Source: Gavia stellata
Lineage: Eukaryota; Chordata; Aves; Gaviiformes; Gaviidae
Reading direction: 5' to 3'
Assembly: GCF_030936135.1 (NCBI RefSeq)
Contig: NC_082596.1
Coordinates: 98,006,449 to 98,070,448, forward strand
DNA: 64,000 nucleotides
Below, one piece after another: positions 59,501-64,000 of this stretch. The notes under the pieces were generated by a model that saw nothing but the letters and a program-made list of their open reading frames with translations, was not told the origin of the DNA and ran no database searches. Every line of letters begins with the position of its first letter. Positions within the stretch are counted from its first letter, which is position 1. The position numbers were made by a program, and so were the translations under genes.

Positions 59501-61262
59501 GGAAAGGACTGGGCAGCAGTTGCCCCCAGGACGTGCTGTGGGGGCTGCTGTGGTGGTGGGGTCCCTGGCAGCGCCGTGCGGCTGAGAGGAGGGGGCTGAG
59601 GCAGGACCTGGCATAGGGCTTGTGTTGCACTGGGAAAGGGTGAACTGGGAGGGATGCTGGGTAGGGGGAAGGAAGATGGCATTGACTTCAGTGGGAGCTG
59701 TAACATCTCCAACACTGAGATGTAGTGAATTAATGAACCTTCCTTGAAGTGAAAGAGCTAGCCATACACTTTAGTGGTGAAAAGGTTAAATGAAGAAGCA
59801 TGTTTCCTTTACTGTCTTCTTCGAGCTAGCCTGAACTTCCCAGAGAAAGATGTTGTTAAGGCAGTCTCCCTGTGGACATGAACTTCTTAGATCAAGACTC
59901 TTGAGTGGAGAAATAAAGCAACCTGTCTGGCACCACAGGCTCCACACTGAGTTACCAAGCAGCATTCTGGTCAGGCAGAAAATGCTTTGGGGACCAAACA
60001 CAGCAGCTTATCAAGTCCATCGCTGTAGCGGTGAAGTATGGAAAGTTAGCTTTCCTTTAGAAGAATGAGAAGGCAAAGAGAAGTTAAGCACAGTTACAGG
60101 TTTTTGTTTATTAAACAGAGGTGGTGAATAGCTGTTTCAGCACCGATAAGCTATGAGACATTTGGTAAGAGCCTTGTTGACTAACTTTTTTGCCAAACAC
60201 AGTAAGGTCTGTTTGAAGTGACCTGTGATGTATCTGCATGTGGCATAGCCTCTTGTACTTTCAAGTATGTGAGCTGTCTTCTTCCCAAGTTGGTTGCTGA
60301 AGCACACTGTAGACAGGCAGCCAGTGTCACCTAGCCTGAATTCAACCTGTGTGTAGAAAATCGATAAAAGTCTGTTTAAAAATCTGGACTTCAATTTTTT
60401 TTGGGGATGGCCTTCAGGACAAAGCTTTCCTCCCGTGCTCTGGGAAGGGGACAGTGCTGGTCAGAGCTCTGTCAGGGCTTGCTCTTGCTTGCTACACTTG
60501 GCTCTGTGTCGCAACCCTGCCATCTGCCTTGTTTTGCTGATGCCACCCAGCTCCTCTTGGCGAGGGCCTGTAAAGATAGGCATGTATTAGCCTGGCCCGC
60601 ACCATGATGCTGTCTGATTTGGCTCACTTGCAGTATATTTCAGTTGTGCAGCAAGCATTATGGCTGGGTGGCACAAACTTCTTTGTTGTCATGTTTGAGT
60701 GGGATTAAATGCCCCAGTGGTAAAAAGATGCTGTTAACAGCATCCCTGCAGCCTTCTTTATTGTTGAGAGACAGACACAGGCTGAACTTCCCTAACGCAT
60801 GCAATACCTGGGCATGCTCCTGGCAGCCCCACGAGTCCCCAGCCAGTGGCCTGTAGGCAGCAAATTGCATGTGGGCATCTTCAGAGTGATCTGTGGCTCT
60901 GCTAGGCCCAGGTGGAGAAGGAAGGCAAGCTAAGTAGTGCTTTTATCTGCTCAGCGTTTTTTCTGGGTCAGGTAAGGCTTAACACTATTCTTTGGCTACA
61001 TACGCAGGGCTGCGTGTCTGGAGGGGAAGGAGAGGAGAGAAAGAAGGATGTTTAGGTCCTAATGAATTCTTCTTGAAGCTCTTGTTTATTATCAGTCTCC
61101 AGAGTGGGAATGCATGACAGAAATCCTCTGCTTTCTCTTTTCCCGGGGCGGTATTTCTGCTTTGTGAATTGAAGGGTATGGCTTCAACAAAAAAACAGCA
61201 CCAGAAACAGCTGTGAGGATGAGTGATGCTTCATCTTAAGAAGGGTTAAAGGTACAGTACAG

Positions 61263-61508
61263 CAGTGTTACTCAACCTGAGGTCTGTGAGATAACAGAGT
61301 CTGCAGATACATACCTTCCTCTAAGTGCAGGCAGTCAATCTGCAAGGGAGAAAAATGCAATAAATTAGTATTTCAGGCTTAACTTAGTGTTTATGTGGTT
61401 GCGAATGAGACAAATGGAAGACCAAGATACAAGACAGCTCCTTTTGTTCTTTTTTCCCTCCAGAAAAGCTTAGTGGTCCTTGGATTAAAAATTGTTGAGA
61501 ACCTTTTG
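61263..61508. mobile_element. hAT-type MITE relic
   Basis: The left end, CAGTGTTACTCAACCTGAGG at 61263-61282, resembles a hAT/MER5-like terminus. The right end near 61474-61508 contains GGTCCTTGGATTAAAAATTG followed by TTGAGAACC, the degenerate inverse of the same terminal region. The element would be about 245 bases with no ORF. No clean 8-base target duplication was found. Confidence 0.45.
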
Positions 61509-64000
61509 CTTGTAAGTTACAGCTAATTGCTGTACATCTCTCACCCGGTTCAGAGCCCACACTGGCACATTTCTGAACACTGGGCTTGAAACGGACTGCT
61601 AAGGGAGCTGTCACTGTGACTTGCTTGACTTGGCCCAATGAACAGCTTAGCCTTTTCCTAACATGGCTATTTCTAGAGTTTGCATGACTTTGTGTAGTCA
61701 AGCTATATTTTTCTTCTCCTGGCTTCTTTTTTTTTATCCAAGTTTTTCTCATGTGAAATATTTTGGATTAGGTGAGGTTTACAAGGAGGAGTTGACATTA
61801 TGTTTCAAGGTTTTCTTCTGCTATTGCATTGGCTTACTGACATCATATCCCCTGAGGTCAAAGCTCTGGGCTGAGAGCCAGTATTTAAAAAGATTTTTTT
61901 GCAGGGTGGAGGAATATTTTGTAATTTCACCCCCTATGAGTTCACCCTCTCCCTCTTGCGCTGCTTGTTCATTATTTCAGATTCCACCTCTACAACGTGG
62001 AAGAAAAGGCTGTTTTAGCCCTTGTTGTGATATTTTGTGCTTAACCATCTGCTTAGAAGGCATTGATGGTACTACATGCAGCTTGATCTCCTCCTGACTC
62101 ATTTCTGAATTGCTGGTACATCCCTGTATGCTGTTAAGCCATCTTTGAACCACACTGTGTCACAGCAGTATACATGAGGAGTAAATCTGCTGAAGTCAGT
62201 CAAGTAATACCAGCGTGAAACTGGAGTGACCAGAAAATCGTGTCTCCTTTCTTCTGGATTATGTGTGTGAAAGCCTCAAGTGAGCAGAGAGAATTTTGAA
62301 AGCAGCTTTTTGATTTGCCTACCAAAGAGACTGGCCAAGTACACTGAAAATAATTTCAGAGACCACAAGCTGATTTGAAGTGGGTCCCTGGAGTTGCATA
62401 AACAGACGGTGCATTATTCATGAGCTAGCTGAGTGTTTGCCCTCCTCCAGCGGACTAGATGTGAAAAAATGTGCTTGCTTGCTTCACCTGGTTGACTGGT
62501 CCTCTGGGAAGGGTCTACTCTTTGCAGGGTGGAGTGGAAAGCAGAGGAGGCTGCTGATATAATTAGGCTGATTGGCACTGTGACTTAGAACAGTTATGGG
62601 AAGCCCATATGAATTCACTTATGACTTGTTAATGCTATGTTTGCCAGACAGTAGTCAATGGGGATCAAAAATTTGAGGCACACAAAAGCAGTGCAAAAGG
62701 GAAAGACTGCCTAGGCACAAGTGTACCTGTGCACTAACCTGTGGGCTTGAACACATCTCATCTTTGCGCCTCCTGTATCTCAGCTGCAGAAACCAAAAAT
62801 AACAGTAATTTTCATTAGCAGCTGTCGTGGCCTCTTCAGTGTATTTCTGAATCATAACCTTGTAGAAAGCATACCTCACCCAGCAGGAATTCAGCAAATC
62901 CAATAACAGGCTTATGACGCTGGATCTGGTGTGAGATGTTTCAGCTCACTGACCGTAACCTGGCCCGAGAGCAGAGGGCTGTCGTTGTTCATACCGACAG
63001 CTATGACGTTCGTGTGAGACGTGTTTGTGGAAGAACTGGGTGTTGTGTGTGGGTTCTTCTTGCCACAAGATGCAAGCATCTTGTCACAAGGGAGTTAAGC
63101 AGACACAGAAACATGGACTTGGAGCATTTGAGGTGGCCACAAAAAAGATACTGGTCGGTGGCCATTACCATTTCCCTCATGCTGCGTTTTTTCATTCCTG
63201 TGAGCTCCACTTCTGACGACTTCCTTGGTAGCTGTCCTTCTCTCTGATTTTAATCCATCAATAATGCTAAAATGACATTTTCTTCCTTTCCCATCCTCCA
63301 CTGCTCGCTTTACCATCTAAGCACTGAGGCTACAACAGATGTAATGTTAATGTACCATGAGTGAAACCTACTAAAAATAACTATGATCAGACAGAGAGCA
63401 GATTAATGCTGTCACTTGAATGTATTCTACCAAGTTTTATTTAGCGTTACGTGTTTAGTGGTGGATATTTAGCTGGCACAGATGTGCAATAATGTTCTTA
63501 GTCCCAGGACTGCCCTTTCTTGTAATAGTCACAGTACATTACAAAGAAATAAGAGTGTTCAGAGAGAAAGCCGGCATAATCGTGGCATACTAGAAGAACT
63601 GGTCTTATTACATCTTTGCAATAAGCTGCTGTGAATTCATCATGAAAACAACCATTCAGGTTTGGGTTTGTCTCTGACAGACAAAACCTCTCTTATTGTG
63701 TCATACATTCATAGCCATTGGAGACAGACAAAGCTGTTGAGGTGACCTAGGCAATCTCCTGCACAGAGCAGAGTTTTCCCTACAACGTGTTTTTGTGATA
63801 TATCTAATATTAAATATTTTCCCTTAGAAGGCTGTAGTTCAGATTGGGGTCTCTGCTGGAAGAGGTACCTTTGTAGTCAGGCTATATTGTCCTTTCTTAA
63901 TTCAATCACATTATTTCCACGCAACTCCAACTTTTAATACCTTAATGAGTTCCCTTCAATCCTTTTATGTCCCATTCCTCAGATTCACATCTACCTCTAA

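Larger units (their letters stand above)
43525..64000 (+). other. GFOD1: GFOD1 intron 1 (continues past the window)
   Basis: About 20.5 kb follows the donor at 43525 without any sequence resembling the GFOD1 C-terminal half, so the intron extends beyond the end. This fits the very large first intron known for GFOD1. The first 600 bases are still CpG island. Other contents are two hAT-like relics, a possible inverted-repeat element, one CR1 fragment, an ancient SINE-like relic and short tandem duplications, all listed separately. No other gene is supported within it, on either strand. Confidence 0.8.

Overview
This is vertebrate nuclear DNA, almost certainly from a bird. The coding exons are short and split by GT-AG introns, and their translations match two named vertebrate proteins plus the tail of a third. 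The dispersed repeats are CR1-type non-LTR retrotransposon fragments whose 3' ends resemble the ATTCTATG-like CR1 tail, with one putative endogenous retrovirus LTR. No bacterial operons, CRISPR arrays or tRNA/rRNA genes are visible.

Layout, all genes on the + strand. 1-1889: last intron(s) and last two coding exons of PAK1IP1 (ribosome-biogenesis WD40 protein), with a head-to-head pair of CR1 pieces at the window edge. About 5.1-12.8 kb: the complete TMEM14C gene, with a CpG-island promoter, a non-coding first exon and four coding exons giving a 107-residue mitochondrial membrane protein; a putative solo LTR sits in the intron after the first coding exon. 12.8-41.7 kb: about 29 kb with no gene I can support. 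It carries CR1 fragments, an unusual ~815-bp T-rich tract (16.8-17.6 kb) ending at a small CpG-rich patch, ancient SINE relics, and AT-rich single-copy stretches that could be conserved regulatory DNA. 41.7-44.1 kb: a large CpG island holding the GFOD1 promoter and its first coding exon (84 codons plus one base of an NAD(P)-binding Gfo/Idh/MocA-like protein). 43.5 kb to the end: GFOD1 intron 1, which does not end inside the window and contains old DNA-transposon relics, one CR1 fragment and small tandem duplications.

The three genes are not a functional pathway: PAK1IP1 acts in the nucleolus, TMEM14C in mitochondrial haem synthesis, and GFOD1 is an oxidoreductase-like protein of poorly defined role. 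As I recall the human map, PAK1IP1 and TMEM14C are neighbours while GFOD1 lies a few megabases away on the same arm, so the TMEM14C-GFOD1 adjacency is worth checking. I found no clear new biological system; the most unusual sequence is the T-rich tract joined to a CpG-rich patch, followed by the GFOD1 leader with two upstream ATGs. Exon boundaries come from reading frame and splice signals; repeat boundaries are approximate.
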